From CAZWHE01 sp964633825 (GTDB lineage Bacteria > Planctomycetota > B15-G4 > CAYZWU01), in assembly GCA_964633825.1 (NCBI GenBank), contig CAZWHE010000005.1, positions 1 to 54,694 of the forward strand: a DNA stretch of 54,694 nt, given 5' to 3'. The position numbers and the translations under genes are program-made. Shown in pieces: positions 28,001 through 35,900 of this stretch. Within the stretch, counting starts at the first letter, position 1; each line of letters begins with the position of its first letter. The notes under the pieces are model-generated. The model was not told the DNA's origin, did no database searches, and worked only from the letters and a program-made list of their open reading frames with translations.

Positions 28001-29974
28001 CTCGGCGCCCTCGAAGGATTCTTTCCGGCGGACGTCTTCGACAAAGACGAGAACGTCTTCGCGCCCGCTCTTCAGGATCATCTGGAGGTCGGTGACGAGG
28101 ACGAGGGCCGTGGCCGTGCGTTTCTCGTCGGAAACATTCAGGACCCAGGCGCCGGGCGCGCTGAAAGGAAGCTCGACCTCGCGCGAGATCTCGGCGTATT
28201 TCTTGAACCCTTCGACGGGCGCCGACCACTTCTTGTCGGGCTCGATGAGATCGATGTCGAGGTCTTCGACGGAGCGGATCGTGCTCCGCTTGACGAAATA
28301 GTCCTCGAGGTCGATCCGGTAGACGCGCATCGACACCTCTTCGATGTTGCGCGTCGTGACCTTGACCTTGGGGGCTTCGCTGCTGTTGAAGGTCCGCTCG
28401 ACAACGACCTTCAGAGTCTCGGCTTTCATCGCCCTGATGCGGGCCTTTGCCTCCTTTTCATACGGGCCGAATGTGACTTTCTTGTAAGCCTCGAGGGCGG
28501 CCTCGAGGTCAATGATTTTTTTCTCGTAAAGATCGCCGATGTTGAACTGGGCCGCTGACGCCAGGTCCGTGACAGGATACTTGGAAACGAGCTTCTCCCA
28601 CTCGCGGATTGCGGCCTCGTGCTTTTTACGATTCGTCTCCAGAAGGCCGAGCGTGTAATAGGCGCTCGGCGTGCGTTCGTCGAGGGGGTATTTGAAACAG
28701 AAGGAGAGAAGCTGCTCGCGCGCTTTTTCGTACTCTTTCTTTGCGAGAAGATCGAGGCCGCAGTCGTACTCGCAGATCACGATCATGAGTTGAGCGTCGT
28801 CCCAGAGCTCGTGGGCGGGGTGCTCGCGCAGGAACTCGCCGAAGGCCGCCAGGGCGGCGGTGTAGTTCTTCTGGCTGTAGTGGCATGCGCCCAGCTCATA
28901 TCGGACGTCGGGAATCTGTTCCACATCGCTTTCCGCGCCGTAGAGAGCCAGGAACTCCTTGAACTTTTCGATCGCCTCGTCGAAGCGGCCCTGATTGACA
29001 TAGGCCATTCCCATCTCGAACCGGGCCTTCGGAGCGAGCCGGTGTTGTGGCGATTTTTCGAGGAACTCGTCGAGCGCCTTGACGCCGAGCGAGAGCTCGG
29101 TCGGGTTTTCGGGCTCGGGGATGTGATAGGTCAGGGCGATGCCGTATCTCACCTCGGGCACGCGGCGTGAATCGCCGTGATCGCGGAAAAAGTCGCGGTA
29201 GCTCTTGCGGGCTTCGGCGAGCCGGCCGTCGGCGAAGCGCGCCTCGGCAATGCGGAAGCTCGCTTCATCGAGGGATGGGCTTTCGGGATGGCGCTTCCGG
29301 AACTCGACAAGGACCTTCTCCTCATCGCGGTACCTCTCGAGCTCGTGGCAGCACGCCGCGATCTTGAAGCGGATCTCCTCGTCGATCAGGCCCGGGATCT
29401 CCAGGTCGAGGGCGCGCTTGTACAGCTCGATGGCGTTCTCGTACTGCGGTCCTCCCTCGCGATCCTTCGCGGCCAGGGCGTCGGCATACTTGAGATAGAA
29501 CTTGGCGATCTCTTCCTTACGGTCGCCCGATATGAGGTGGCTGACTTCCTTTTCATAGACAGCGGATGCCTCGTCGTACCGTTTGAGACCGGCCAGAGCG
29601 TCGGCAGCGAGAAACCGCGCCTTGTGGAAGAGCTTTCCCTCGGGAAACTCGCCGGTCAGGATGGACAAAACAGCAAGGGCGTTCTCGAACCGATCGAGAC
29701 GGACCAGGATCCCGCCCAGGCGGTAGAGAGCTTCCTCGCGGTGCTCGCCCTCTGCGGCTTTTTCGAGAAAGGCGACGGCCTCCTCGTAGCGGCCCTCCAT
29801 GAGCGCCATCCTGGCCGGAAGGAGTTCTTTCGCCCCGAAGAACTCGAGCTTCGCCCGTCCTTCGGCCCGTCCTTCGGCCCGATCGGAAGAATCAGCGGCA
29901 AAAACCGTGGTCTCTGCCGCTGCAATCAACAGGAATATGCAAGTGAACAGGAGGAGAAGAATTCGCCTGGACAT
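22034..29974 (-). CDS. Giant exported TPR and alpha-2-macroglobulin-family protein (2646 aa)
   Basis: Exported (signal peptide about 1-27, ending VFAA) modular protein. Modules in order: TPR repeats (about 45-510); a first MG-like domain (from about 525, KVTTRNIEEVSMRVYRIDLE); an MG2 region with the macroglobulin signature DRTIYKPGHDVHVKG (about 730); further MG domains to about 1200; a Gly/Lys-rich, bait-like insert (about 1235-1315, with GIGGGAGGSFGGKYSKRK); the A2M core (about 1390, WWAPAVVTGPDGRAEVEIEF); an alpha-helical complement-like region (about 1590-1850); a second TPR block (about 2078-2390); and a second MG-like domain (from about 2408) resembling the one at 525. The thioester site reads RRFCCLPTYADRAS instead of GCxEQ, so covalent trapping is doubtful. 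Start ATG has AAGGAACC upstream. A periplasmic protease-inhibitor or envelope-defence role is inferred. No pbpC neighbour is present. Confidence 0.9.
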   Translation of the reverse strand: MSRRILLLLFTCIFLLIAAAETTVFAADSSDRAEGRAEGRAKLEFFGAKELLPARMALMEGRYEEAVAFLEKAAEGEHREEALYRLGGILVRLDRFENALAVLSILTGEFPEGKLFHKARFLAADALAGLKRYDEASAVYEKEVSHLISGDRKEEIAKFYLKYADALAAKDREGGPQYENAIELYKRALDLEIPGLIDEEIRFKIAACCHELERYRDEEKVLVEFRKRHPESPSLDEASFRIAEARFADGRLAEARKSYRDFFRDHGDSRRVPEVRYGIALTYHIPEPENPTELSLGVKALDEFLEKSPQHRLAPKARFEMGMAYVNQGRFDEAIEKFKEFLALYGAESDVEQIPDVRYELGACHYSQKNYTAALAAFGEFLREHPAHELWDDAQLMIVICEYDCGLDLLAKKEYEKAREQLLSFCFKYPLDERTPSAYYTLGLLETNRKKHEAAIREWEKLVSKYPVTDLASAAQFNIGDLYEKKIIDLEAALEAYKKVTFGPYEKEAKARIRAMKAETLKVVVERTFNSSEAPKVKVTTRNIEEVSMRVYRIDLEDYFVKRSTIRSVEDLDIDLIEPDKKWSAPVEGFKKYAEISREVELPFSAPGAWVLNVSDEKRTATALVLVTDLQMILKSGREDVLVFVEDVRRKESFEGAEVIVSNGSKVLFRGETGKDGVFHRTDKSLRSTDLLSVLVSHEGSFASNLFSGMSKMVTVEGLVPKAFLFTDRTIYKPGHDVHVKGFVREVKEGRYTFSEGGGYELTLYSPGGRAVACRSVELDPFGAVDEDFNLSGSAPYGYYRIELKARSGWSESLTFTVGEYVPPKVTARVDLPADVYYQGETVKGAFKVFYNYGEPASGKVVRYSWGTGVTLEGTVNKKGEVPFEIDTRDFAGSGEYLLTARVLGESATAKKVLHLSDTGFSLDVVLSRDVILSGEQVSVDIKARKPNGKPSPAEAELRVIFLEEKEGVTTEREVRRIEGLFADKETGRAVTAVALDRGGYYRLRAAASDRFGNLITAEEDLFVSGEEDKVKLRIFADAASYDAGAKTDVRVHMRCDSGLALLTCEGERIFHYEVRSLEKGDNKVPLSVAAGLAPNFTFAAAVMDGHKFHKAEIDLDVRSSLNVLLEPESAEVKPGGKMKVRITALDRMGRPVEGQFALAAVDNALLSMFPEEREPIHEFFFGRRREGRLKTASSCTFEYKARTMEIDEALRREEKLRELRKMESKQLALAEKEIIDGAVNDVIGIGGGAGGSFGGKYSKRKSTKGGGATMPGPRGAVTGGLARKRYAGENKDKRAPNLGGPDLESLKSLGYNGGSEGKEAFRMVSGTAGFLTEHGRKETASVSDGADWALGDRAEFAKQWKTSPKPAVRKRFLDTAWWAPAVVTGPDGRAEVEIEFPHNTTTWRLLARGLTKETKGGRAESRIVARKGFFAEVRAPGSLIEGDEISITARLVNTTEKKLSIIAALRLTGPAEALGAIVKKTGIEPGAIEEIDFRIKAAEPGFVNIRFEADAGSAGISDTVESSLLVKPMGMEVTAGNGGTAGSSHTVKASLPDDKTYTHSGMEITVGPTFSDTLLHMAKEGRRFCCLPTYADRASRVLVKLSALDYLRRSGHDRPSDRKKLAKDVESLISFLLLAQNNDGGFPWVEKGTVSPLATAQAMKALALASKRGFAVSGKALASTAEWLDRHSRKTADSGKAFFLHAYSHHRKPEFTFLNSLFRNRHNLSDHDTALLALTFIKSGHKDNAATLVKMLIDRSREGDPPWTGFLRSSAKEAECVWLDNDAMTIAHATLAVALVEPSHPVVKRGIDSLMKNGYIHRRTGPANAAAAAAISEYMSSANLADNRYRLDVAVNGKPVKTLEVAGSHPVTSIPVPADVLLRGENKVAFSFNGRGAYTWAVKMTGFTKEMAPRKYKVAGVAVERKYLMAPILYKGREISSGFRTVELPRGFKKWEHELEEINEGETARIRLEWYNRRTPRREALYPLVITDTLPAGCNVIESGIKGSFDHYELGPGTITFYVRSSHSSVTYPVYASFRGDCRTPPAVVRSVYDPAVCNNSKAFAMPIRERGAEKTVPYRMTPDELFNLGEALYKDEDWTRALDLLEKFLDEYKPRENYLVDTATKLFKIAFRKGDDARLIRYFELLRTRAPSLVLTFHETARVGTAYRARGEHEQALQIFAAAAGSSFSREARVADALERQGETAGSLMFLADLIHTYPDLPAVQSAFFALSQTVLDKAGPAGGRPGIPGLSRKKIMAAAVDLVIDFLATYPDNRICDEAAYSLVSTLLDMEKGKEVARLCPLFRERWPKSSFLRSMEYAEAYALFEIGRYDGARALLKRVADLDPAKLDPQERDNRNLAIYIMGQIEHAGGRIAEALEQYNRVKGKFADAAEAVEGFTRPEVSLEEISTFRSGQEVKVTLSYRNVPEVTLSVYKVDLMKLCLLRKSLNNITNINLAGIDPTLVEKIVLGGGKDYREMKKELKLPLGEKGAYLAVVQGEGAGCTGMVLVTDLGLEVDEDAPSGRVRINVRDKDTDAFLKNIYVKVIGARQTFFVTGYTDLRGVFIADGIHGESTVIAEREGEYAFHRGRMNLLERPRRPSQKAGREMFYKGRSRALQNIFDQNRQMQQRGVQTLQDLYQEDVQGVQIK
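29856..29879. repeat. Perfect 12-bp tandem duplication in the giant TPR/macroglobulin gene
   Basis: CGTCCTTCGGCC is repeated twice (29856-29867, 29868-29879), giving AEGRAEGR just after the signal peptide on the minus strand. It is in frame and identical at the DNA level, so it is recent or actively maintained. Confidence 0.85.
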
Positions 29975-30260
29975 GATTAGGTTCCTTTTTCAATATGCCG
30001 GTAGTGCTCTTTCGGCCGGCCGGAAGGAAAAACGGACCGGGTTTACACCTCTTCAATCAACGAAACCTGAGCAAATCAGTTTGAAAAAATCTTGTCTCCA
30101 AAGTTCCGGAATCTTTCCGAAAGCGGGAAGTTTCTGTAGGATATGAAGCCCGCGTGCAGCCTGCCGGGACCATACCACAGGTGCAATTTTATGCGGCACG
30201 AACAGGAAAAAACAGATCGAAATACAGGCACGAACACGCATCACCAGAGGAGGTGCCTCA
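29975..30260. other. Divergent intergenic region between the macroglobulin gene and trxA
   Basis: This 286-base region carries promoters for two divergent transcripts. It contains the self-complementary CGGCCGGCCG near 30018 and a TTCCGGAATCTTTCCGAA-like stretch near 30105. I see no gene, RNA or convincing operator in it. Confidence 0.4.
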
Positions 30261-30575
30261 ATGGCCGAGGATTTGAACACTGAAGAACTCCAGGGCCTCA
30301 TCAAAACGAGCGACACGCCCATTGTGGTCGATTTCTGGGCGCCCTGGTGCGGTCCCTGCCGCGCCCAGAGCCCGATCGTGGAGAAATGGGCCGAGAAGCA
30401 TGGCGAAAATGTCACCGTCGCCAAGCTGAACGTGGACCAGAACGGCGACTTCGCGACCCAGCTCGGCATCCAGAGCATTCCCACGATCATCCTCTTTTCC
30501 AAGGGCGAGGAGAAGGCCCGGGCCGTGGGCCTCCAGGACGAATCGTCCCTCGACGACATGCTGGGCAAGGCTTGA
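30261..30575 (+). CDS. trxA: Thioredoxin
   Basis: Cytoplasmic disulfide reductase, 104 aa, the usual thioredoxin length. The active site FWAPWCGPC (Cys30, Cys33) and the cis-proline SIPTI near residue 74 are intact. Asp24 before the active site (VVDFW) is also present. GAGGAGGTGCCTCA precedes the ATG. It is followed after one base by rsmG. In a bacillithiol-making cell it would serve the NADPH-thioredoxin branch of thiol redox, but no reductase gene is adjacent. Confidence 0.95.
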   Translation: MAEDLNTEELQGLIKTSDTPIVVDFWAPWCGPCRAQSPIVEKWAEKHGENVTVAKLNVDQNGDFATQLGIQSIPTIILFSKGEEKARAVGLQDESSLDDMLGKA

Positions 30576-30576
30576 T

Positions 30577-31266
30577 TTGACGGAGCATCCGCCCACAGAG
30601 CATCCGCCTTTCGACCGCACCCTCTACGCCGATGCGCTTGGTGCGGCCGTGGACGGCGCGTTTCACGGAATCGCGCCCGGCTTGACGGAAGGGATGCAAA
30701 ATCTTCTGGTCGAGTTCGGGACACTTCTTGCCGAGAAGGCGCAGCGCTTCAACCTGACCCGCCTCACCGCGCCGGAGGAAATGGCCCTTCTCCACTTTCT
30801 CGACACGCACCATCTCGCACGGTGCCTCGAGTCGGAAAGCGCCTCGGTGCTCGACATCGGGACGGGCCCCGGCGTGCCCGGCATTCCGCTCGCAATCATG
30901 CGGCCCGACCTCTCTCTGACCCTGATCGACGGGACCCTCAAGAAAATCCGTTTCGTCAAGGAATCCATCGAAGCCCTCGGCCTGAAAAACGCCCGCGCCT
31001 TTCAGGCCCGCGCCGAGGAGCATCTCCGCCGCCGCCGCTACGACGTGGGCGTGCTCCGGGCCGCAGTGAAGCTTCCCCGCATGATGGAGATCCTGGCCGA
31101 CTCGCGGGCGCCGCTGAAGCGCGTGATCTTCATGCTCGGAAGCGACGGTGAAGCCCAGGCGCGGGCCGCCGAATCGCGGCGGTACCGCCTCGATGCAGCG
31201 ACGGTCTACGCCATTCCCGGCCGGAAGAAGAAGCGCGTGTTGGCGGTCTTTTCGCGGAAGGGGTAG
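30577..31266 (+). CDS. rsmG: 16S rRNA (guanine-527-N7)-methyltransferase RsmG
   Basis: SAM-dependent methyltransferase (GidB family), 229 aa, that methylates N7 of G527 in 16S rRNA. FNLTRLTAPEEMALLHFLDT (about 59-78) and the SAM motif VLDIGTGPGVPGIPLAIMRP are classic RsmG segments. LTLIDGTLKKIRFVKE follows. The start is TTG 30577, one base after the trxA stop, so it is coupled to it; no ATG lies before the conserved core. The N-terminus includes a 15-base tandem duplication (TEHPPTEHPP). It is away from its common mnmG/parAB neighbourhood. Confidence 0.93.
   Translation: MTEHPPTEHPPFDRTLYADALGAAVDGAFHGIAPGLTEGMQNLLVEFGTLLAEKAQRFNLTRLTAPEEMALLHFLDTHHLARCLESESASVLDIGTGPGVPGIPLAIMRPDLSLTLIDGTLKKIRFVKESIEALGLKNARAFQARAEEHLRRRRYDVGVLRAAVKLPRMMEILADSRAPLKRVIFMLGSDGEAQARAAESRRYRLDAATVYAIPGRKKKRVLAVFSRKG
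30580..30609 (+). repeat. 15-bp tandem duplication at the rsmG start
   Basis: Units 30580-30594 and 30595-30609 (ACRGAGCATCCGCCY) encode TEHPP twice, directly after the TTG initiator. They differ at two positions. It may affect initiation because it lies at the start codon. Confidence 0.8.
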
Positions 31267-31415
31267 AGGTGAGCAACCTGGTCAGGCGGCTACCGGATTT
31301 GAATAAACTTGATCTCGTACACGTGTGCCCGGTCGCGCGCAGCAAAGACTTCACCGCAGATGCCGCACTTGGGGCAAACGATACAACGTTTGCGTAAGAA
31401 TGGTAAGCGCCCGCC

Positions 31416-32828
31416 CTACCTCGTAAAGCAGACCACCTTCGGCTCGGTCATTTCCTGGAGAGCGAAACGGATCCCCTCCCGGCCGAGGCCCGAAAGCTTC
31501 ACGCCGCCGAAGGGCATGGCGTCGAGGCGGTAGTCCGAAGAGTCGTTGACGATCACGCCGCCGCAGTCGAGCTCTTCCGAAACTTTGAGCGCCTTGTTCA
31601 AATCCATGGTGAACACGCCGGCGAGGAGGCCGTAATTGACGTTGTTGGCTTTCCTGATCGCCTCGTCGGCCGTAGAGAAGGGATAGAGACCGACAGCCGG
31701 GCCGAAGACCTCGTCCCAGGCGAGGCGGCATGAGGGCTTGATCCCTTCGAGCGCCGTTGGTTCCACCACAGAGCCCCGCCGCTTCCCCCCGCAGAGGATG
31801 CGCGCGCCCTTTTCTTTCGCCTCGCTGATCCACTCCATCACACGGATCGCTTCGCCCTCGTTGATGAGGGGACCCATGCTGCAGTCCTCGTCGAGCTTCG
31901 GGCCGACCTTGTATTTGCGGGTGAGCCGGACGAATTTCTTTTTGAACTTGTCATAGATGCCCTTCTGCACGTAGATGCGCTGGACGCCGATGCAGTTCTG
32001 GCCGCAGGCCCAGAAAGCCCCGGAAACGCAGGACTCCACGGCGAGATTGAAGTCGCAGTCATCGAAAACGATGGTGGGACAGTTGGACCCGAGCTCCATG
32101 CCGAACTTCTTGATCCCGGCTCTGGCGGCGACGCGCCTTCCCGCTTCGACCCCGCCGGTGAAAGAGACCATGCGCACGCGGTCGTCTTCCACGAGGGGAT
32201 CGCCGATCACAGATCCGGAACCAGTGATGACGGAGCAGACCTTGGGGTGAAGCCCGGCGTCGACAAGGCATTTGACGAGCTTGACCGCCGAAAGAGGCGT
32301 CACCGTGGCAGGCTTGACGAGGACCGAGTTGCCGCCCGCGACCGCCGGGCCGACCTTGTGGGCCACCAGGTTGAGCGGATCGTTGAACGGCGTGATCGCC
32401 AGGATGACGCCTATGGGAAAACGGTAATAGTACCCCGTCCTGTTTTCCGAGCCCGGAAATGAATCGAAGGGGAGGGTTTCGCCGCTGATCCGGATCGCTT
32501 CCTCGCCCGAGAGGGTCATGGTGTTGACGGCGCGTCCCACCTCCTTGCGCGCCTCGTTGATCGTCTTGGAACCCTCCCGCGCAATGGTGACGGCCAGGTC
32601 GTCGAACCTCTTCTCCATCAGGGCCGCCGCTTTAAAAAGAACACTGCGCCGCTCGTGCGACGGCATCGCCTTGGCAATCGCTGCGCCCTCGACCGCGCCG
32701 CTGAGCGCTTTTTCCACGTCATCGAAGCTCGCCGAAGGGACCGTATCCACGAGAGAATCGTCGTAGGGATCGCGGACCTCGATCTTCTTCTTCCTGTCGA
32801 CCCATTTTCCGTCAATGAGCATCTTCAC
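31416..32828 (-). CDS. NAD(P)-dependent aldehyde dehydrogenase
   Basis: Soluble ALDH-superfamily enzyme, 470 aa from GTG 32828 (reads MKMLIDGKWV). It oxidises an aldehyde to the acid using NAD(P). The coenzyme-binding NSVLVKPATVTPLSA, the general-base Glu in FGMELGSNCP (about residue 243) and the catalytic Cys in WACGQNCIGVQR (about 275) are all present, as is WDEVFGPA. Overall sequence resembles lactaldehyde/glyceraldehyde-3-phosphate (GapN-like) or related non-phosphorylating enzymes; the substrate cannot be fixed. GGAGG lies eight bases before GTG 32828; ATG 32822 and GTG 32843 are alternatives. It follows ileS after a terminator. Confidence 0.9.
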   Translation of the reverse strand: MKMLIDGKWVDRKKKIEVRDPYDDSLVDTVPSASFDDVEKALSGAVEGAAIAKAMPSHERRSVLFKAAALMEKRFDDLAVTIAREGSKTINEARKEVGRAVNTMTLSGEEAIRISGETLPFDSFPGSENRTGYYYRFPIGVILAITPFNDPLNLVAHKVGPAVAGGNSVLVKPATVTPLSAVKLVKCLVDAGLHPKVCSVITGSGSVIGDPLVEDDRVRMVSFTGGVEAGRRVAARAGIKKFGMELGSNCPTIVFDDCDFNLAVESCVSGAFWACGQNCIGVQRIYVQKGIYDKFKKKFVRLTRKYKVGPKLDEDCSMGPLINEGEAIRVMEWISEAKEKGARILCGGKRRGSVVEPTALEGIKPSCRLAWDEVFGPAVGLYPFSTADEAIRKANNVNYGLLAGVFTMDLNKALKVSEELDCGGVIVNDSSDYRLDAMPFGGVKLSGLGREGIRFALQEMTEPKVVCFTR

Positions 32829-32845
32829 GGAGCCGCCCTCCACAA

Positions 32846-32878
32846 AACAAACCAGCCCCGGCCGGGTTCTGCCGGGGC
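32846..32878 (-). terminator. Intrinsic terminator after ileS
   Basis: GCCCCGGC (32855-32862) pairs with GCCGGGGC (32871-32878) over an eight-base loop. Read on the minus strand the stem is followed by TGGTTTGTTTTG, a T-rich tract. It lies between the ileS stop and the aldehyde dehydrogenase start, separating the two transcripts. Confidence 0.7.
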
Positions 32879-32966
32879 GTGACGCCGCCGCACCGATTCG
32901 GTGCAGCAGGGCTTTATCAATACCGGGGGATTTTCGGGGTCGGGCCCTACGCGCCCCTTGTCCTCC

Positions 32967-35900
32967 CTATCGTCTCTCGATCGATATCCGGACCTTCTCC
33001 CCGGCCAGCTTGATTTCTTTCGAGAACTCCTTTTCCTCGAAATCATAGCTGATTTCGAGGGCGAGGTTCTCGGTCTTGATGAAATTCTCGTGGATTTTAA
33101 CAGCATCGAGCGGCCGCCCCGAGGCTCCCACAAAGATGGCGATCCTGTCGTCCACCTTGAAGTCGGCCTCCTTGCGGCAGTTGGCCACGTGCCGGATGAA
33201 GTCGCGCGCCGTGCCTTCGAGGACGAGCTCTTCGGTGAGCGTCGTGTCGAGGGCGACGACCCATCCGCGGTCCTCGATCGCGGCAAAGCCTTCGGCCGCA
33301 TCGGAACAGACCTCCAGCTCGCCCGGCAGAAGCTCGGCCGCGCTGCCGTCGAGATCGACCTCGATGCTCTCGCCCGCCCTGACGGCTGCCGCGGCTTCAG
33401 CCGGATCGAGCCCGGCCACTGCGGCCGCTACTTTGTTCATCTCCTTGCCGTACTTGGGACCGAGCGCCTTGAAGTTCGGCTTCACCGAAAGGGAGACGAG
33501 ATCCTCGGCGCTCTCCCGGACCTCCACCTCTTTCAGGTTGAGCTCTTCTTTGATCTGGTCGATTCCTTTTTCAACCCCCCTGTGCGCGGCTTTTCCGGGA
33601 GCGGCAACAACCATGCGGGCGAGAGGCTGGCGCACCTTGAGCTGGGCCGTGTTGCGCACCGAGCGTCCGAGCTCGACGGCCCGGATGACGGCGTCGATTT
33701 CCTGTTCGAGCGCTTCGTCGCACAGGGCCTCATCCGCCTCGGGAAACCCGGTAAGGTGGACCGATTCGGGGGCTTCCGGATCGACGCCGCACACGATGTT
33801 CTGGTAGATCTCTTCCGTCACGAAGGGGATGACCGGGGCCATCGTCCTGCAGAGTGTGATGAGGACCTCGTAGAGCGTTGCGTATGCGGCCTGCTTGTCG
33901 GCATCGTTCCCGCTCTTCCAGAACCGGCGGCGGGAACGTCTCACGTACCAGTTCGACAGGTCATCGATATAACGCTCGGCCGTCCGCATAAGCGCGGCCA
34001 CGTTATACTTATCGAAGCTCTCCCCGGCGACCTGAACCAGGGTCTGCAGCCGGGCCAGAATCCATCGGTCCAGGTCGGAGCGCTCCGAGGGGACCGGAGC
34101 TTTGTCCTTCGGATCAAAACCGTCCACCTTCGCATAGGTCACAAAAAAGGCGTAGGTGTTCCAGAGGGTCAGGAGCTTCCGGCGCATCTCGTCGCCGGCC
34201 TTGTATCCGAAATTGAGATTGTTGAAAGGGTTGTGCCGCGCAAAGATCCACCGCATCACGTCGACGCCCATCTTCTCGGCGGCGTCGTCGAACCAGATCG
34301 CGTTCCCGGCGCTCTTGTGCATATCCTCGCCCTTCTCGTCCTTGACGAGCGCGTGACCGAGAACGCACCCGAAAGGCTCGCGGTTCTCCATGACCGTGCT
34401 CATGGCGAGAAGGGAGTAGAACCAGTTCCGGAACTGTCCCGGAAAGCACTCGGTGATGAATGCGGGCGGAAACCACTTTTCCCAGAAAGCCCGGTCCTTT
34501 CGATAGTTCATCGTGGAATAGGGAACGATCCCGGCGTCGAGCCAGGGATTTCCCACTTCGGGGATGCGTGAAACCTCTTTACCGCAATTCGAGCACGCGA
34601 TCTTCACGTCATCGACCCAGGGGCGGTGCGGGGAATTTCCTTCGAACTTGTCCCACCCGGCAACAGCGCGCCCTTTCAGCTCTTCCTCATCGCCGACCAC
34701 GTCGAAGTGGCCGCACTCGCACTCGAAGATCGGCAGGGCGAGGCCCCAGAACCGTTTCTTCGAGATGCACCAATCGTGCATGTTGGCGAGCCAGTCGAGC
34801 TCGCGCTCCAGGCCGAAGGACGGCATCCAACGGATCTTTTTCGCCACCTCCATGATCTGGTGTCGGAGCTCGTCCATGTGGATGAACCATTCATCCACGA
34901 GACGGAAGACAAGCTCCGACTGGCATCGCCAGCAGACGGGATAGCGGTGCTCGATCGTTTCTTTTTTGTAGAGGACGCCCCGCTTCTTCAGGTCGGCCAG
35001 GATGTCGGGGGTCACGTCGTTCACGTCCCGGCCGGTGAGCCAACCGAAGCCCTCGATATAGGTTCCTGTTTCGTCGAGGGGCGCGATCGCCGGGAGCCCC
35101 TCCTCCTTGCCGAGGAGGTAATCTTCCTTGCCGCAGCCCGGCGCGATGTGAACGATGCCCGACCCTTCTTCCTCGGAGACCTCGTCCCAGGCCACGATGC
35201 GGTGCGCTTCGGGCTGCTGGGCCTCGAGAGAATCGAAAGGACCTTCGTACTTTCGGCCGATAAGGTCGCTCCCCTTCAGCTCTTCGACGATTTCGAAATC
35301 TCCCTTTAAAACCTCCTGCCGTTCCTTGCCGAGATAGAAGACCTCGTCCCCTTGCCGCACCTTGATATAAGCGTTGTCGGGATGCACGGCAGCGGCCACG
35401 TTTGAGGTGAGCGTCCAGGGCGTGGTGGTCCAGACAAGAAGCGCTTCGCCGGGAGACCCGGTCAGGGGAAAGCGTACCGTGATGCTCGGGTGCTTGAGGA
35501 GCTTGTAGCCCTCCGTGGCGATCTCGTGCTCAGAAAGGGCCGTTCCACACCGCGGGCACCAGGGCATGACATCGTCCCCCTTGTAGATCCACCCGCGATC
35601 GTGGCATTTCTTGAGGAAGCTCCAAATCGTGTAGTTGTTCTCGTCCGACATGGTGAAGTACGAGTTGTCCCAGTCCATCCAGTAGCCGAGCCGGATCGAC
35701 TGCTCCGTCTGGATCTTCGAGAACTTGCGGACCCGCTCCTTGCACTTCTCGACAAATCGGGCGATGCCGAACTCCTCGATGTCGCGCTTCGATTTGAAGC
35801 CGAGCTCCTTCTCCACCTCGACTTCGACCCAGAGCCCCTGGCAGTCGAAGCCGTTCTGATAGCGCTGGTCCTTCCCGAGCATGGCGTTGTAGCGCTGGAA

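Noticed and set aside
12664..31418. TAG as a sense codon in this organism, suggested by czcA and the dehydrogenase extension
   Set aside because: rsmG and the MBL hydrolase end normally with TAG. In rsmG a TGA follows two codons later, and the hydrolase extension is not protein-like. General TAG recoding is therefore not supported.
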